A stretch of DNA of 8,593 nt from Campylobacterales bacterium (GTDB lineage Bacteria; Campylobacterota; Campylobacteria; Campylobacterales; Thiovulaceae): NCBI GenBank assembly GCA_012963895.1, contig DTUW01000054.1:1-8593 (forward strand), in the 5' to 3' direction. The stretch's first letter is position 1. Each line of letters begins with the position of its first letter. This document shows, piece after piece, positions 7,221 to 8,593 of the stretch. The notes below the pieces were generated by a model. It searched no databases, was not told the DNA's origin, and saw only the letters and a program-made list of their open reading frames with translations. Position numbers and translations under genes: made by a program.

Positions 7221-8593
7221 CTAAACACTTCTGGCTACACTCTCAGCCCGTTTCTCTCTAATAACATTTACCACAATCTCACCGGGAAATCTTTTGACCT
7301 CTTTCTCTATTTTACGAGCTATCTCTTTTGAGAGCAAAAAGATATCTTCATCAGAAGCAAGATTAGAATCTACGATAACCCTCAATTCTCTACCTGAATT
7401 GACTGCATAGCTACTTTTTACCTCCTCATACGATAAAGCTATATTCTCTATTTCTTGAATCCGTTTCAGGGTTTGCTCATATGTCTTTCTTCTCGCTCCT
7501 GGTCGTCCTGCTGATAATTTGTCGGCGGTGCAGACAGCTGCTACCTCTATCGTTTTAGGCTCCTCATATTCGTGGTGGGCATAGATAGCATTGATGACAA
7601 TATCACTTTCACCATACTTTTTACACACCTCTACCCCCAAATCTACATGGTTGCCTCCGCTTTCGTGAGTTAGAGCTTTTCCAATATCGTGAAGTAGTCC
7701 AGCCCTTCGAGCAAGCACCTCATCGCCCCCAAGTTCAGCTGTAATCATTCCTGCAAGATAGGCAACCTCTTTGGAGTGAATTAGTGCATTCTGCCCATAA
7801 CTAGCTCTATATCTCAATTTTCCGATAAGTTTTAAAAGCTCAGGATGAACTTTACCTATACCCAACTCTAAAACAACATTTTCAGCCTCCTTGATTATCT
7901 CCTTGTCGAACTCATTAACAACCTTTTCATGTATCTCCTCAATTCTAGCTGGTTGAATTCGTCCATCTTCTATAAGTTTTTCAATTGTTTTAACCGCAAT
8001 GGCTCGTCGATAGAGATTGAAACTGGATATAGTAATAATTTTAGGAGTTTTATCAACAATAATATCAACCCCTAAAACAGTCTCTAAGTGTTTGATGTTT
8101 CGCCTTTTTCTTCCAATAATAAAACTTTTAAGGTCATCGCTTTTGAGTTTAATAATATTGTAAAGTTGTTCAGATGCAAACTCACCAGCATATCTTGTGG
8201 TAGCTTGGGCAATCAGATTGTTAGCTATCTCTTGTCCTTTCTCTTTTGCCTCCTTCTCATACTTTTTGATAATATGCTGCATTCTCTGTTCCTCCTCCTC
8301 TTCAACCTGTTGGAGGATAATTTTCCTCGCCTCCTCTTTGGAGAGATCTGCACTATTTTCTAATATCTCTTCAACCTCTTTAAGTCTCTTCTGGTATTGA
8401 GATTTCAACTTCTCAACCTCCAATTTTTCCTGTTGGAGTTCCCTTTTTTTGGCTGTAAGTTCTTTTATCCTTTCATTCTCCATTTCAGCCAACTTTGTTT
8501 CAGTCTCTTTTAGAAGAAGTTTTGCATAATTCTCAATGACTTTTTTAGTTACAAAATGTGCGAGATAGTGGGTGAAGATAAGAAATAGGATAC
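7221..8593 (-). CDS. rny: ribonuclease Y (endoribonuclease, KH + HD domains), 5' end outside window
   Basis: Membrane-tethered endonuclease that starts mRNA decay. The frame stays open from the TAG at 7221-7223 to the window edge, at least 457 codons; RNase Y is usually about 510-520 residues. The frame carries no ATG before the edge, so the start lies outside; an in-frame TTG at 8490-8492 is an internal Leu. From the N-terminal side it encodes a hydrophobic stretch (ILFLIFTHYLAHFV, 8550-8591) fitting the usual membrane anchor, a charged coiled coil (about 8230-8545), a KH domain near 8040-8140, and an HD domain with HDIG (7680-7691), AHHE, TADKLSAGRPGARR and a C-terminal GEIVVNVIRE. The HD metal ligands look intact. 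The KH loop reads IIGRKRRN instead of the usual IIGREGRN, losing the second Gly of GXXG (8103-8114). It heads the minus-strand block. Confidence 0.94.
   Translation of the reverse strand, partial: ILFLIFTHYLAHFVTKKVIENYAKLLLKETETKLAEMENERIKELTAKKRELQQEKLEVEKLKSQYQKRLKEVEEILENSADLSKEEARKIILQQVEEEEEQRMQHIIKKYEKEAKEKGQEIANNLIAQATTRYAGEFASEQLYNIIKLKSDDLKSFIIGRKRRNIKHLETVLGVDIIVDKTPKIITISSFNLYRRAIAVKTIEKLIEDGRIQPARIEEIHEKVVNEFDKEIIKEAENVVLELGIGKVHPELLKLIGKLRYRASYGQNALIHSKEVAYLAGMITAELGGDEVLARRAGLLHDIGKALTHESGGNHVDLGVEVCKKYGESDIVINAIYAHHEYEEPKTIEVAAVCTADKLSAGRPGARRKTYEQTLKRIQEIENIALSYEEVKSSYAVNSGRELRVIVDSNLASDEDIFLLSKEIARKIEKEVKRFPGEIVVNVIREKRAESVARSV

Noticed and set aside
8490..8492. TTG as the start of rny
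   Set aside because: The frame stays open upstream to the window edge and encodes the expected hydrophobic anchor and coiled coil, so this codon is an internal leucine.
1..8593. CRISPR array, insertion sequence, tRNA/rRNA gene or phage/defence system
   Set aside because: Apart from gaps of 46 bp or less, all DNA is covered by recognisable housekeeping genes. The only repeats seen are the coding tandem repeats; no transposase, spacer-repeat pattern or tRNA-like fold was found by eye.

Overview
The window looks like an ordinary chromosomal segment of an AT-rich, LPS-making Gram-negative bacterium, most likely a member of the Campylobacterota (the former Epsilonproteobacteria). Three things point there: a Kdo transferase gene (waaA, so an outer membrane with lipid A) on the same strand as an RNase Y gene, an enzyme common in Gram-positives and Campylobacterota but unusual in other Gram-negatives; a coiled-coil plus C4 zinc-ribbon gene directly upstream of waaA, the order recalled for HP0958-HP0957 of Helicobacter pylori; and codon use rich in AGA and ATA. 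The genus cannot be named from the sequence alone.

Left block (about 1-5221, plus strand): the last 17 codons of mnmE (tRNA U34 modification GTPase), then alaS (alanyl-tRNA synthetase), cysK (O-acetylserine sulfhydrylase), purM (AIR synthetase) and a lipoprotein with a long TolA-like helical repeat and an OmpA/Pal peptidoglycan-binding domain. The genes are very tightly packed: alaS and cysK overlap by 20 bp, cysK and purM by 4 bp (ATGA), and purM and the lipoprotein gene are 10 bp apart. They are probably one transcription unit, with a candidate -10 box between mnmE and alaS.

Right block (5261-8593, minus strand, convergent with the left block): transcription runs rny (RNase Y, 5' end outside the window) to a DUF164 zinc-ribbon coiled-coil gene (HP0958-like) to waaA. 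The two blocks meet at a 39-bp gap where a small inverted repeat covers the waaA stop codon.

The genes are mostly housekeeping: tRNA modification and charging, cysteine and purine synthesis, envelope anchoring, lipid A-core assembly and mRNA decay. I found no mobile element, CRISPR array, RNA gene or new multi-gene system. The observations most worth a second look are an altered GXXG loop in the KH domain of RNase Y, the 60-bp tandem repeat in the lipoprotein gene, a perfect in-frame 15-bp duplication in waaA, and a 58-nt homopurine tract over the waaA membrane anchor together with a missing Shine-Dalgarno. No stretch above 300 bases lacks a gene.
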